64,000 nucleotides of DNA from Sporolactobacillus sp. CQH2019 (GTDB lineage: Bacteria > Bacillota > Bacilli > Bacillales > Sporolactobacillaceae). Under the pieces are notes generated by a model that was not told where the DNA came from, made no database searches, and saw nothing but the letters and a program-made list of their open reading frames with translations. A program made the position numbers and the translations under genes. The number at the start of each line of letters is the position of its first letter. Within the stretch, counting starts at the first letter, position 1. Positions 1 through 8,336 of the stretch are shown here, piece by piece. The stretch is taken from the NCBI RefSeq assembly GCF_028765345.1, contig NZ_JARAJZ010000003.1, positions 1 through 64,000 of the forward strand. Direction: 5' to 3'.

Positions 1-399
1 GCTGAAGGGGTGCGCCGGGGCGGCTATGTGGTCTCGGAAGCGGCCGGCGGCCGACCGGAAGGGATTCTGATCGCGACCGGGTCGGAGGTGGCGCTGGCCG
101 CCGAAGCGCAGGCGCTTCTGGAGCGGGCCGGCCATCCGGTGCGGGTGGTCAGCCTGCCGTCGTGGGATCTGTTCCGGCAGCAGCCGCAGGCGTACCGGGA
201 CCGGGTGCTGCCGCCGGACGTCCGGGCGCGGGTCGGCATCGAGATGGCGTCGCCGCTCGGCTGGCGCGAGTTTGTCGGGACGGCCGGGGCGCTGGTGACG
301 ATCGGCCGCTTCGGCGCGTCGGCGCCGGGCAGCCGTGTGACGGCGGAGTACGGCTTCACGCCGGAACATGTCGCGGAAACGATGAAAAGCCTTCTTTAA
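1..399 (+). CDS. tkt: Transketolase, C-terminal part (cut by window start)
   Basis: The frame is open from base 1 and ends at a TAA at 397-399, giving the last 132 residues of a transketolase, the thiamine-diphosphate enzyme that moves two-carbon units in the pentose phosphate pathway. Visible family features are the C-terminal domain with ILIATGSEV, the VSLPSWDLF strand, the IGRFGASAP segment and the closing GFTPEHV. The start lies outside the window. The stretch is markedly GC-rich compared with its right-hand neighbours. A decayed copy of its last codons occurs just behind the transaldolase at 57408, so the genome has or had at least two transketolase loci. A terminator hairpin follows at 472-515. 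Confidence 0.95.
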   Translation, partial: AEGVRRGGYVVSEAAGGRPEGILIATGSEVALAAEAQALLERAGHPVRVVSLPSWDLFRQQPQAYRDRVLPPDVRARVGIEMASPLGWREFVGTAGALVTIGRFGASAPGSRVTAEYGFTPEHVAETMKSLL

Positions 400-471
400 A
401 AAATGATAAGATAAAACGGAATATTTGGCTGGAGCCGGAGAGTAAGAGCACGGCTTCTTCATTCAGACAGA

Positions 472-515
472 AAAATCCGTCCGGGAAACACAACGATGTT
501 TTCCGGGCGGATTTT
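472..515 (+). terminator. Rho-independent terminator after transketolase
   Basis: A 17-bp stem (472-488 with 499-515, two G-U wobbles) with a 10-base loop, A-rich on the left and T-rich on the right arm. It sits 73 bases beyond the transketolase stop and could work in both directions, also closing the RidA gene that points toward it. Nothing else is recognisable between 516 and 660. Confidence 0.8.
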
Positions 516-660
516 ATTTGAAACAGCAGCTGCCGGGTTCAGAAGCCGTGACAATCGGTCTAATCGGATAACGGAAGATGACTGTTGCTGATCATGCTGA
601 CGATCCTGACGAGACGGTTATCTGATGCTGCGGTCCGGCAGAAAAGAAAAATGTTTCTGT

Positions 661-1050
661 TTATCCCTTTTCCTGAGCGACACACGAGATCTCAATGCTT
701 GCCTGTTTCGGCAGAGCACCGATCTGAACGGCGGACCGTGCAGGCAGCACGCCTTCGGAAAAATAGCGGGCATAGACTTCATTAACGGCCGCGAAATCTC
801 CGATGTCGGCGAGATAGACCGTGGCACTGACAACGTCCGGGAAACCGAGTCCCGCTTCATTCAGGATTGCGCGGATGTTCTGAAAAACCCGATCCGCCTG
901 CTCTTCAATGGCACCCTCGACAATCTTTCCTGTTTCGGGATCAAGCGGGATCTGTCCGGAAACGAACAGAAAGCCGCCCGTGCTGACAGCCTGAGAATAA
1001 GGACCGACTGCTTTTGGCGCCCGGCCGGTGGCTATTTGCTTTTTCATCAT
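661..1050 (-). CDS. RidA family reactive intermediate/imine deaminase
   Basis: A 129-residue protein of the usual RidA (YjgF/YER057c/UK114) length. RidA hydrolyses enamine/imine intermediates released by PLP enzymes in the cytoplasm. Seen: AVGPYSQAV near residue 14, FVSGQIPLDPETG around 29, and the substrate-carboxylate-binding arginine at 105 in LPARSAVQ, followed by the conserved EISCVA strand. A GGGGGTG ribosome site lies just before the ATG at 1050; the next codon is also ATG (1047), so the start is uncertain by one residue. The gene stands alone and converges on the transketolase terminator. Confidence 0.92.
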   Translation of the reverse strand: MMKKQIATGRAPKAVGPYSQAVSTGGFLFVSGQIPLDPETGKIVEGAIEEQADRVFQNIRAILNEAGLGFPDVVSATVYLADIGDFAAVNEVYARYFSEGVLPARSAVQIGALPKQASIEISCVAQEKG

Positions 1051-1287
1051 TGCACCCCCAAAAGATGAAAATCGGACTTCAAAATAATCCGTCCGTCACG
1101 CTTGGTTTTATGAATAATCTTATTCTAACACATTGTGCAGCGGCCGGGGCCAAACTATTTCCGTTTCTCTTATTTCCACAGGGCCGGGCATCAAGGCCGA
1201 ACTGCCCCGTATTTCTGAAGCTTTCCGATCCGTCTCACCATTCAGGACTCTGCCTTGCTACTTATTGGATGTAGGAGGTGATAGAGA

Positions 1288-1506
1288 ATGGCGACCAGTA
1301 CAATCACGGAATCGGCCATGGTCCTGACATTCGACAACGGACTGAACGAAAAAGGCGAACCGGCTTATGTAACCAAATCATTCAGAAACATCAAGCCGAA
1401 CGCCTCGTACGATGCGCTGCTTGCGATCGCGCAAAAGCTCGGACCGTTGCAGCAGCACGCGCTGATCTCGGTCGAACGCAACGATACGGCCAAGATTACG
1501 GCCTGA
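1288..1506 (+). CDS. DUF1659 domain protein
   Basis: 72 residues, preceded by a strong AGGAGGTGA site ending a few bases before the ATG. The sequence (LTFDNGLNEKGEP..., SFRNIKPNAS, ALAIAQKL) matches my memory of the DUF1659 family, small Bacillales proteins of unknown function. It is the first gene of a compact trio with DUF2922 and YvrJ, a combination that recurs in spore-formers. Function is unknown; I only infer co-transcription from the short gaps and shared terminator at 2141. Confidence 0.8.
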   Translation: MATSTITESAMVLTFDNGLNEKGEPAYVTKSFRNIKPNASYDALLAIAQKLGPLQQHALISVERNDTAKITA

Positions 1507-1550
1507 CCCGGTAATCGGATCGAAAATTTTTAAGAATAGGAGGCAGCCTA

Positions 1551-1766
1551 ATGAAAAGACTGAATCTGGTTTTTCTCAACCAGCAGGGCAGGAATGTGAC
1601 ACTGACGCTTAATGATCCGGTTGAACCGGCCGATCCTGCAGCCATCAAAGCCGCCATGGCTGAGATCCTTGCACAGAATATTTTCATATCGGCAAGCGGT
1701 GAGCTGACTCAGGCGAAATCGGCACGAATCTCGGAAAGTATTACAACGCCTATCCCGATTGCCTGA
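1551..1766 (+). CDS. DUF2922 domain protein
   Basis: 71 residues with an AGGAGG site about eight bases before the ATG. The pattern LNLVFLNQQGR, LTLNDPVEPADPAAIKAAMAEIL and a C-terminal cluster of small hydrophobics is that of the DUF2922 family. It follows the DUF1659 gene by 44 bases. No catalytic residues or membrane segments are visible. Role unknown. Confidence 0.8.
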   Translation: MKRLNLVFLNQQGRNVTLTLNDPVEPADPAAIKAAMAEILAQNIFISASGELTQAKSARISESITTPIPIA

Positions 1767-1893
1767 TCGAACGGGCAGAAAATCGGACATTATCCAAAGC
1801 CGGAGAGAAAAGCAAAAGTCTCTTCGGCTTTTTCTGAAACTGAAAGCAGGCAAGGAGCTGTTCGCGACTTTTTCCTGAAAGGAGGGCTGTCGG

Positions 1894-2076
1894 ATGGACA
1901 TGTGGTTCGCTATGATTAAAGATGTCGGTTTTCCTGCCGTTGTAACCTTTTATCTGCTGTACCGGATCGAAGGCAAGCTGGATGAACTGATTCAATCGGT
2001 CAGGACCCTGCCGCTCGTGCAGACTGCCGGCCAACCGGAAGAAAGCGATCTTCAGAAAATGAAAATTCAGGGATAA
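1894..2076 (+). CDS. YvrJ family small protein
   Basis: 60 residues. An N-terminal hydrophobic segment (about residues 3-22, MWFAMIKDVGFPAVVTFYLL) is followed by YRIEGKLDELIQSVRTLP, the pattern of the YvrJ family and reminiscent of BhlA/holin-like peptides. The AAAGGAGGG ribosome site is strong. It is the last gene of the trio and 64 bases before the terminator at 2141. Probably a single-pass membrane peptide; function unknown. Confidence 0.78.
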   Translation: MDMWFAMIKDVGFPAVVTFYLLYRIEGKLDELIQSVRTLPLVQTAGQPEESDLQKMKIQG

Positions 2077-2140
2077 AGAACACTTGCCGGCTGACAAGCC
2101 TTTAGGCGAAGCCAGAGGCCTAGTTTCACTTAGGATAAAG

Positions 2141-2168
2141 AAAAAAGCGTCCGGTCGGACGCTTTTTT
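2141..2168 (+). terminator. Terminator of the DUF1659-DUF2922-YvrJ operon
   Basis: A 13-bp perfect stem (AAAAAAGCGTCCG and its complement) around a two-base loop, ending in a T run. It separates this trio from the mannitol operon. Confidence 0.85.
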
Positions 2169-2273
2169 AGCGGCAGAAGCGATCACGGGCACCGTGATTT
2201 TTTGAAGAAGGCCGCCTAAAAAAGCATGGCCGTTTTTTTAAGGATCGGCCAACTTCCGATCAATAGATTAAGT

Positions 2274-2296
2274 TTTGTCAGATGATCCGTGACAAA
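2274..2296 (+). promoter_or_regulatory. Putative MtlR operator upstream of mtlA
   Basis: A perfect inverted repeat TTTGTCA-N9-TGACAAA centred about 29 bases before the -35 box. Position and the TTG(T)CA...TG(A)CAA half-sites fit the activator sites described for Bacillus/Geobacillus MtlR, although the spacer differs. Seen: symmetry and position. Inferred: the protein that binds it. Confidence 0.55.
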
Positions 2297-2313
2297 GTTA
2301 TGATTAGTAAGTG

Positions 2314-2343
2314 TTGTGAACGCCGGGAGGGCGCCACTATAAT
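2314..2343 (+). promoter_or_regulatory. Promoter of the mannitol operon
   Basis: TTGTGA at 2314-2319 and a perfect TATAAT at 2338-2343, spaced by 18 bases. It lies directly downstream of the inverted repeat at 2274 and would give a leader of about 235 bases before mtlA. Confidence 0.6.
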
Positions 2344-2383
2344 GAAGACAGGGAGGAGGAATCAGGCAAGGATAGATAGAAAG

Positions 2384-2399
2384 ATGAAAGCGCTGTTAT
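2384..2399 (+). promoter_or_regulatory. cre-like site in the mtl leader
   Basis: ATGAAAGCGCTGTTAT fits the cre consensus WTGNAANCGNWNNCWW at all but the C near the end. It lies some 40 bases beyond the -10 box, where bound CcpA could block elongation. This is consistent with catabolite repression of mannitol use. Confidence 0.45.
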
Positions 2400-2440
2400 C
2401 CGGGCGCCTGGCAACATTCCGGATCTGTATCCGATTTTAC

Positions 2441-2466
2441 GGAGGGGAAAGGCAAGGGTCCCCTCC
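2441..2466 (+). promoter_or_regulatory. Hairpin in the mtlA leader
   Basis: A perfect 7-bp GGAGGGG/CCCCTCC stem with a 12-base loop followed by CTTTACAG. The T run is too short for a convincing terminator. It may attenuate or protect the long leader RNA. A 47-codon reading frame (from about 2342) overlaps it, but I have no evidence that it is translated. Confidence 0.35.
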
Positions 2467-2582
2467 TTTACAGACAGCTTAAAATAATGCGGACCTGGAT
2501 CGGAAAGAATAACGATGCAAACTTAGATCCGGAGAGAACGACGATTGGTCAACGTTCATACAAACGAAGGAGGTTGAATGTT

Positions 2583-4487
2583 ATGCCGGAAGGCAACGGT
2601 ATAAAAACAGGCGTTCAGAAATTCGGCAATTTTCTCAGCTCAATGATTCTGCCGAATATCGGCGCATTTCTTGCTTTTGGTATTGTTACAGCATTATTTA
2701 TTCCGACGGGGTGGCTGCCCAATAAAGCACTGGCTGAACTGGTCAATCCTTTTGTCAATTATTTGCTTCCGTTATTAATCGGCTATACAGGAGGCAAGAT
2801 TGTCAACGGCCATCGCGGAGGGGTTGTCGGCGCAATCGCAACGACGGGCATTATCGTCGGCACCGACGTTCCAATGTTCCTCGGTGCCATGATTATGGGA
2901 CCGCTCGGCGGTTATCTGATTAAGAAATTCGATCAACTGGTTAAGGGAAAAATTAAAACGGGCTTTGAAATGCTCGTCGATAATTTCTCGGCAGGAATCT
3001 TAGGGGCTATTCTGGCAATTATCGGGTTCGTTGCGTTCGGTCCCATTGTCGATGTAGCGAGCAACGCTCTTGCCGGCGGCGTCGGCTGGCTGATTAATAT
3101 GGGACTGCTCCCGCTGGCGAGCCTCTTCATTGAACCCGGCAAAGTCCTGTTCCTGAACAACGCGATTAATCACGGCGTTTTGACGCCGATCGGGCTGCAG
3201 CAGGTCAAAACGGCCGGCCATTCCGTATTGTTTTTGCTCGAAGCGAATCCCGGCCCCGGCATGGGCGTCCTGATGGCGTATTGGTTCTTCGGGAAAGGGA
3301 ATGCCAAAGAAACGGCACCCGGCGCAGCCATTATCCATTTCTTCGGCGGTATTCATGAAATCTATTTCCCATATGTTCTGATGAAACCGCAGCTGATTAT
3401 CGCAACGATTCTCGGCGGCATGAGCGGCGTCTTCACATTGGTGACGCTGCACGGCGGGCTGGTCGGACCGGCATCTCCGGGCAGCATCATCGCGGTCCTG
3501 ATGGTTACGCCGAAATCTCTGCCGATTTTTCTGGCCAACATAGCCGATGTTCTGGTAGCCTTTGCTGTATCTTTCCTGATTTCTTCCTTTATACTGAAAC
3601 TGGATAAAGGCGAAGCCGGCGATCTCAGCGAAGCAACCAGGAAGATGGAGAGTCTGAAAGGCAAAAAGAGCCGTGTATCAGGGATGCTGGCAAATGGTCA
3701 AACGATTGATCCGAATAAAATTGAAAAAATCGTTTTCGCTTGCGATGCCGGCATGGGCTCAAGTGCCATGGGTGCCTCTCTGCTGAGAAAAAAGGTGAAA
3801 GCCGCCGGGCTCAATATTGATGTAACGAATGCTTCGGTCAGTTCCATACCGGGAGATGCTCAGATCGTCATCACGCAGTCCGGACTGACGGATCGTGCCA
3901 AAGAAACCGCACCCGACGCATATCATGTGTCGGTAGACAATTTTCTGAGCAGTCCTGAATATGACGAACTGATTGATCGGCTGAAGAAAAGGACACAGAA
4001 GGAAGACATAAAGCAGGAAACAACTTCTGAAAATATATTGGCTGATGAAAATGTACTGAAAAAAGAAAACATCTTTTTGAACAAATCTTTTTCCAGCAAA
4101 GAGGAAGTCATCCGCTTTGCGGGGCAGGCACTGGTTGACGGCGGTTATGTCAATCCGTCCTATGTTCAGGGAATGCTTGAACGTGATCGGGAAATGTCCA
4201 CTTATATGGGAAATGAAATTGCCATTCCCCACGGCACTGAAAAAGTGAAGAAAGAAGTGCTTTCTTCAGGAGTCATTATCGTTCAGGTCCCGGACGGCGT
4301 TGATTTTGACGGGAACAAGGTTCGTCTTGTTTTCGGAATAGCCGGGAAAAACAACGGCCATCTGAACATTCTCTCTAAAATTGCCGTTGCCTGTGCCGAT
4401 ATTGCCAGCGTCCGGAAAATGGCCGGGGCTAAGACGGCAGATGAACTGATAGCGGTCATTAATGATACAATCATGCAAAATGGCTGA
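2583..4487 (+). CDS. mtlA: Mannitol-specific PTS transporter EIICBA
   Basis: A 634-residue fused permease that imports mannitol and phosphorylates it to mannitol 1-phosphate. The membrane EIIC part spans roughly residues 10-340 (FLSSMILPNIGAFLAFGIVTA, repeated glycine-rich helices, GGIHEIYFPYVLM). EIIB follows, with phospho-cysteine at 387 in FACDAGMGSSAMG. After an acidic linker comes EIIA, with phospho-histidine at 550 in IAIPHGTEKVK. These match Cys384 and His554 of the E. coli enzyme in position. The frame is open further upstream (to 2487), but AAGGAGG at about 2567-2573 fixes the ATG at 2583. In Bacillus subtilis EIIA is a separate gene, mtlF; here it is fused. First gene of mtlA-mtlR-mtlD. 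Confidence 0.97.
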   Translation: MPEGNGIKTGVQKFGNFLSSMILPNIGAFLAFGIVTALFIPTGWLPNKALAELVNPFVNYLLPLLIGYTGGKIVNGHRGGVVGAIATTGIIVGTDVPMFLGAMIMGPLGGYLIKKFDQLVKGKIKTGFEMLVDNFSAGILGAILAIIGFVAFGPIVDVASNALAGGVGWLINMGLLPLASLFIEPGKVLFLNNAINHGVLTPIGLQQVKTAGHSVLFLLEANPGPGMGVLMAYWFFGKGNAKETAPGAAIIHFFGGIHEIYFPYVLMKPQLIIATILGGMSGVFTLVTLHGGLVGPASPGSIIAVLMVTPKSLPIFLANIADVLVAFAVSFLISSFILKLDKGEAGDLSEATRKMESLKGKKSRVSGMLANGQTIDPNKIEKIVFACDAGMGSSAMGASLLRKKVKAAGLNIDVTNASVSSIPGDAQIVITQSGLTDRAKETAPDAYHVSVDNFLSSPEYDELIDRLKKRTQKEDIKQETTSENILADENVLKKENIFLNKSFSSKEEVIRFAGQALVDGGYVNPSYVQGMLERDREMSTYMGNEIAIPHGTEKVKKEVLSSGVIIVQVPDGVDFDGNKVRLVFGIAGKNNGHLNILSKIAVACADIASVRKMAGAKTADELIAVINDTIMQNG

Positions 4488-4542
4488 CTTTCGATGCATC
4501 AAAAAAGTGTGAGAGTAAAGGAAAAAGAAATGGGTTGGTCCG

Positions 4543-6639
4543 ATGTTTATTACCAACAGAGAAAAAACGATTTTGGAACTGTTGATTAAAACGGGCGGAA
4601 GACACACATCATTATCTATTGCGACCTATCTTCAGGTCAGCGTTCGTACGATTCACCGCGACCTGAAAAAATTAGAAAGCAGTCTGGCGCATTTTGGCCT
4701 GAAACTGCAGGTAAGAGAGAACGGCAGTCTGTACATTGACGGATCCGACGAAGCCATTTTTAAACTTGTTCAGACGCTCTCGAAGGTTCAGCCGCTGGAT
4801 CTTTCGGTTAAAGAACGGAAACTCCTGCTGCTGCTGAATCTGCTCGGGGCCCGCGGCCCGATGAAAACCGGACCGCTCGCCAAGGATCTGGGTGTGTCCG
4901 TCACAACGCTCCACGCTTATCTGGATGAACTTGCGGACTGGATCGGAGATTTTGATCTGGAAATCAGCAGGAAGCGTGGCGTCGGCGTTCAATTGGAAGG
5001 CTCCGAAAGTGCAAAAAGGAAAGCACTCGGCAGCTTCTTCCTGTTCTACTTTAATGAAGAATTGATTGAAGCGATCTTTCAGCTTTCCGGGACGGACCGG
5101 GAATCGGATAAACTGATTTTACATTACTTCAAAGCGGATTATCTGGTCGAAATCGAACGTGCGATTAAAGAGGATATCGGGAAAATGTATGCCGAGCTGG
5201 CGGACAGTGATTATGTGGGGTTCATGATTCAGGTGTGCATTACTTTGCAAAGGTTTGAATCGGGCTTTTTCCTGACAAAGGATGACGCTGAGCATGAACG
5301 GTCCGATGAGAGGGAAGCGCTGCCCCTGATAGAAAAAATCAGCCGTGTCTTTGCCGAGCGCTTGTCGATCACGCTTTCCGAACCGGAAAAAACTTTTCTT
5401 ACGGTTATTCTGAAAGGCTCGCATCTGCAGGATGCGGAATCCGTCTATTACGACAGCGTGATCACGGGCAAAGCCGTAAAAAAACTGATTCAGCATGTTT
5501 CTCGGCAGCTAAACATAGATCTGACAGGCGATTTCTCGCTTTTCCAAGGATTGATGGCTCATCTTGAACCGTCGCTGTTCAGAATAAGAAAGAATCTCGG
5601 TTCGTTCAATCCGCTGACCGAGCAGGTCAGAAAGCAATACCCCGCGCTGTTCTCTGTGACCGGCAGCTGCCTCGAAGAAGTTTTTAAACACATTGCCTTT
5701 CCGGATGATGAGGTTGCCTACGTGGTCCTTCATTTCGGATCGGCGCTGGAACAAAGAAAGCAGATCATGGAAGTCCGGACGCTGGTCGTTTGCCCGACCG
5801 GCATCGGCGCGTCGAAAATGCTGGCTACACGCCTGGAAAAGGAGATGCCCGAACTTCTATCGGTGACGATTGCTTCGATCAAGAAAATGGGGCAGATGGA
5901 TCTAAAGAATTTTGATCTGATTCTCTCAACCGTGCATCTGCCGAGGCAGGAAATTCCCTGCATCTTTGTTAATCCGCTGCTGAGTAAAGAAAACATTGCC
6001 GAGATTCATGAGGCAATCGGACAATCGACAAAAAAAAAGATTAGACCCGTCTATTTATCACAGAATAAAAAGGGGACTGCGTTTTCGCCGCAGAAAAAGC
6101 CGTCTTCTCTTTATGACCTGATCGATCAGATTGACGCGGCGGAACAGGCGATCAGAAAAATTTTAAAAAATTTTTCGGTGATGCGCATTCTGAATGCGGA
6201 CAGCATGGAAACTGTCATAAAGCCGGCGGTGGATCAAATTTTTCGCAGCCATCTGATTCGTGACGCAGAGGCCGTGTATCAAAAATTACTGGCCCGGGAG
6301 AAAATGGCGGGGCTCGGCATTCCGGGCACCAATATGGCTCTGTTCCATTGCCGGGATCAGTCGATTCAAACGCTGTCCTTTCAAATCGCCCATTCGGACC
6401 GCCCCGTTACATTAAAAGGGATGGACGGCCGAAACGTCAATGTCAGCAATTTTCTGCTGCTTCTCGTTCCGGAACATTTGACGCTGGTCCAGCAGGAAGT
6501 GGTCAGCACGATCAGCTCATCATTGGCCGAAGACAGAGAAAGCACGCTGATTTTTGCCTCAGCCAATGAGAGGGTTATCCGTACAAAAATGGAAGAGACA
6601 TTCTATCAATTTCTGCTCAATAAATTTACAAAGGACTGA
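4543..6639 (+). CDS. mtlR: Mannitol operon activator MtlR (BglG/DeoR-like, PRD domains)
   Basis: 698 residues, close to the 694 of B. subtilis MtlR. Order of domains: N-terminal helix-turn-helix (about 1-60, SLSIATYLQVSVRTIHRDL), a second HTH-like segment, two PTS regulation domains, an EIIB(Gat)-like domain with a cysteine at 417 in VVCPTGIGASKM, and an EIIA(Mtl)-like domain with a histidine at 602 in ALFHCRDQ. In the characterised proteins HPr and EIIA/EIIB phosphorylation of these domains sets activity; the equivalent residues (Cys419, His599 in B. subtilis) are present here. It starts 55 bases after mtlA with only a weak ribosome site and is likely to be made at low level from the same message. 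It probably acts at the repeat at 2274. Confidence 0.95.
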   Translation: MFITNREKTILELLIKTGGRHTSLSIATYLQVSVRTIHRDLKKLESSLAHFGLKLQVRENGSLYIDGSDEAIFKLVQTLSKVQPLDLSVKERKLLLLLNLLGARGPMKTGPLAKDLGVSVTTLHAYLDELADWIGDFDLEISRKRGVGVQLEGSESAKRKALGSFFLFYFNEELIEAIFQLSGTDRESDKLILHYFKADYLVEIERAIKEDIGKMYAELADSDYVGFMIQVCITLQRFESGFFLTKDDAEHERSDEREALPLIEKISRVFAERLSITLSEPEKTFLTVILKGSHLQDAESVYYDSVITGKAVKKLIQHVSRQLNIDLTGDFSLFQGLMAHLEPSLFRIRKNLGSFNPLTEQVRKQYPALFSVTGSCLEEVFKHIAFPDDEVAYVVLHFGSALEQRKQIMEVRTLVVCPTGIGASKMLATRLEKEMPELLSVTIASIKKMGQMDLKNFDLILSTVHLPRQEIPCIFVNPLLSKENIAEIHEAIGQSTKKKIRPVYLSQNKKGTAFSPQKKPSSLYDLIDQIDAAEQAIRKILKNFSVMRILNADSMETVIKPAVDQIFRSHLIRDAEAVYQKLLAREKMAGLGIPGTNMALFHCRDQSIQTLSFQIAHSDRPVTLKGMDGRNVNVSNFLLLLVPEHLTLVQQEVVSTISSSLAEDRESTLIFASANERVIRTKMEETFYQFLLNKFTKD

Positions 6640-6646
6640 TGATTTT

Positions 6647-7786
6647 ATGGACCGTGTTGTGCATTTTGGTGCCGGAAATATCGGAAGAGGGTTCATTGGA
6701 GCGCTCTTTGCTCAATCGGGCTATCATGTCACCTTCGTCGATATTGCCGAACCGATCATCGATGCATTGAATGAAAAGGGGACCTATAAGGTCAGAACGG
6801 CTGAGGAAAATCAGGAGACCTTCGATATCCGCAATGTCTCCGGTATTAATAATAAGACCGATCCGGAAAAGGTTGTCGCAGCGATCGGGCAGGCAGTCTA
6901 TATTACGACGGCGATCGGCCCTAAAGTTCTGCCTTTCATCGCTCCGCTGATCGCACGCGGGCTCACGGAACGGCTGAAAACGTCAGATGAGAAGGTCTAT
7001 ATCATTGCATGCGAAAATCAGATCAATGCAACCGATCTTTTGAAGAAAGAAGTCCTGAAGGCTCTGGATATCGGGACTCTGGATAAGCTTGAAGGGCGGG
7101 TGTATTTTCTCAATTCCGCAGTTGACCGCATTGTTCCGATTCAGCATAATGAGGAACTGCTCGATGTCCTGGTCGAATCTTATCACGAGTGGATTGTCGA
7201 AACGGCGGAGAAAGTGCCTCCGGTAAAGGGGATGCAAATCGTTTCCGATCTTGCGCCTTATATCGAAAGAAAACTGTTTACCGTAAACACCGGACATGCG
7301 GTCACCGCCTATTTGGGCTATCTGGCCGGGAAGAAGAAGATTCATGAGGCGCTGCTCGATCCGACCATTTACGGGCAGGTCAAGGCAACCATCGAAGAAA
7401 CCGGCGCCTATCTGATCAAACGTTATCGGTTTGAACCTGCAGTGCACGAAAAGTATATCGAAAAAATCCTTCAGCGCTTTCAGAACCCTAAACTCAATGA
7501 TGATGTGACTCGTGTCGGGCGTTCGCCGATACGAAAACTCGGACCTGAAGACCGACTGGTTAAACCGGCAAGAGAGGCTGAGAAACTCGGGCTTTCTTTT
7601 GAACATCTTGCGGGAGCGATTGCCGCCTGTCTGCGATTCGATGCGGAGACGGACAGCGAAGCGGTTGAACTTCAGAAAGAGCTGAAAGAGCATGGCGTGC
7701 TCTGGGTTCTGCACGAAATCAGCCATCTGGATGAAACGGATGCCGTAACGAAAGCAGTTGTTCGCCTCTATCAGCAAAATCAATGA
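6647..7786 (+). CDS. mtlD: Mannitol-1-phosphate 5-dehydrogenase
   Basis: 379 residues. The enzyme oxidises mannitol 1-phosphate to fructose 6-phosphate with NAD. The nucleotide-binding motif is at the very start (VHFGAGNIGRGFIG), and the polyol dehydrogenase signature follows around residue 205-225 (ERKLFTVNTGHAVTAYLGY), with the conserved KxxxxN/H catalytic region. The frame is open upstream into mtlR, but homologues start at MDRVVHFGAG and an AAGGA site lies about 11 bases before the ATG at 6647. Seven bases separate it from the mtlR stop. Last gene of the operon, closed by the terminator at 7847. Confidence 0.96.
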   Translation: MDRVVHFGAGNIGRGFIGALFAQSGYHVTFVDIAEPIIDALNEKGTYKVRTAEENQETFDIRNVSGINNKTDPEKVVAAIGQAVYITTAIGPKVLPFIAPLIARGLTERLKTSDEKVYIIACENQINATDLLKKEVLKALDIGTLDKLEGRVYFLNSAVDRIVPIQHNEELLDVLVESYHEWIVETAEKVPPVKGMQIVSDLAPYIERKLFTVNTGHAVTAYLGYLAGKKKIHEALLDPTIYGQVKATIEETGAYLIKRYRFEPAVHEKYIEKILQRFQNPKLNDDVTRVGRSPIRKLGPEDRLVKPAREAEKLGLSFEHLAGAIAACLRFDAETDSEAVELQKELKEHGVLWVLHEISHLDETDAVTKAVVRLYQQNQ

Positions 7787-7846
7787 ACAAATTCAGAATA
7801 TCCGTATAAAAAGAGGCTGCCTCAAGGGCCAGTCTGCAATGAAAAA

Positions 7847-7880
7847 TGAGTGCGCCGGGAAATCCTGTCGCACTTTTTTT
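7847..7880 (+). terminator. Terminator of the mannitol operon
   Basis: AGTGCG / CGCACT stem with a 14-base loop followed by seven T residues. Confidence 0.75.
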
Positions 7881-8336
7881 ATATACATACGCGGCGAAAC
7901 GGGCTCGAACGCCCATATCAGGTCCGTCTTAAATGCGTGAAGCCATCTGGAAATTAGAAAGGACAAGTCCTTGGGCGGTCATCTTTGGACACGCAGTTGC
8001 TATATGTCCACCCTTGGAAATATGTTCAAAAATATCGTTGAAAAGTGTATCGAAGGGCAATATCTTAAAGAGGCGGGGGCTTACATCCACGGCTTGAAAT
8101 CTGCGGCATTGCCTGTTTTCCGGCAGATTATTGCGGGAATTCGTAAAAGTTCTCGCGGGAGCGACTGATCTGCGGCGGCTCCGCGAAGAGCTTCGCCGTG
8201 ATATGATGGTATAATCAGGGAAACGCCGCAGGCATTCAGGAAAGGCACTTTCGAATCGGCGGAAAACGGATCAGATTGAGCCTTCCGGTTTACGGAGCCA
8301 TAGCGGCTACTAAGTGACCAGAGAGGGTGGAGCCTG
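7881..8336. other. Intergenic stretch before aroD
   Basis: No convincing gene. It holds a TATAAT at 8210-8215 without a clear -35 box, preceded by the inverted repeat GCGAAG-AG-CTTCGC at about 8184-8197, which could be an operator for aroD. Open frames here lack ribosome sites and family resemblance. Confidence 0.4.

Noticed and set aside
2282-2482. 66-codon frame in the mtl leader as a leader peptide gene
   Set aside because: It starts inside the operator/promoter, so most of it lies before the transcription start; no family resemblance.
6983-7783. 266-codon minus-strand frame inside mtlD
   Set aside because: Antisense shadow of a strongly conserved enzyme gene; no start signals.
7971-8168. 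65-codon frame before aroD
   Set aside because: No ribosome site, no recognisable family, and composition like the surrounding non-coding DNA.
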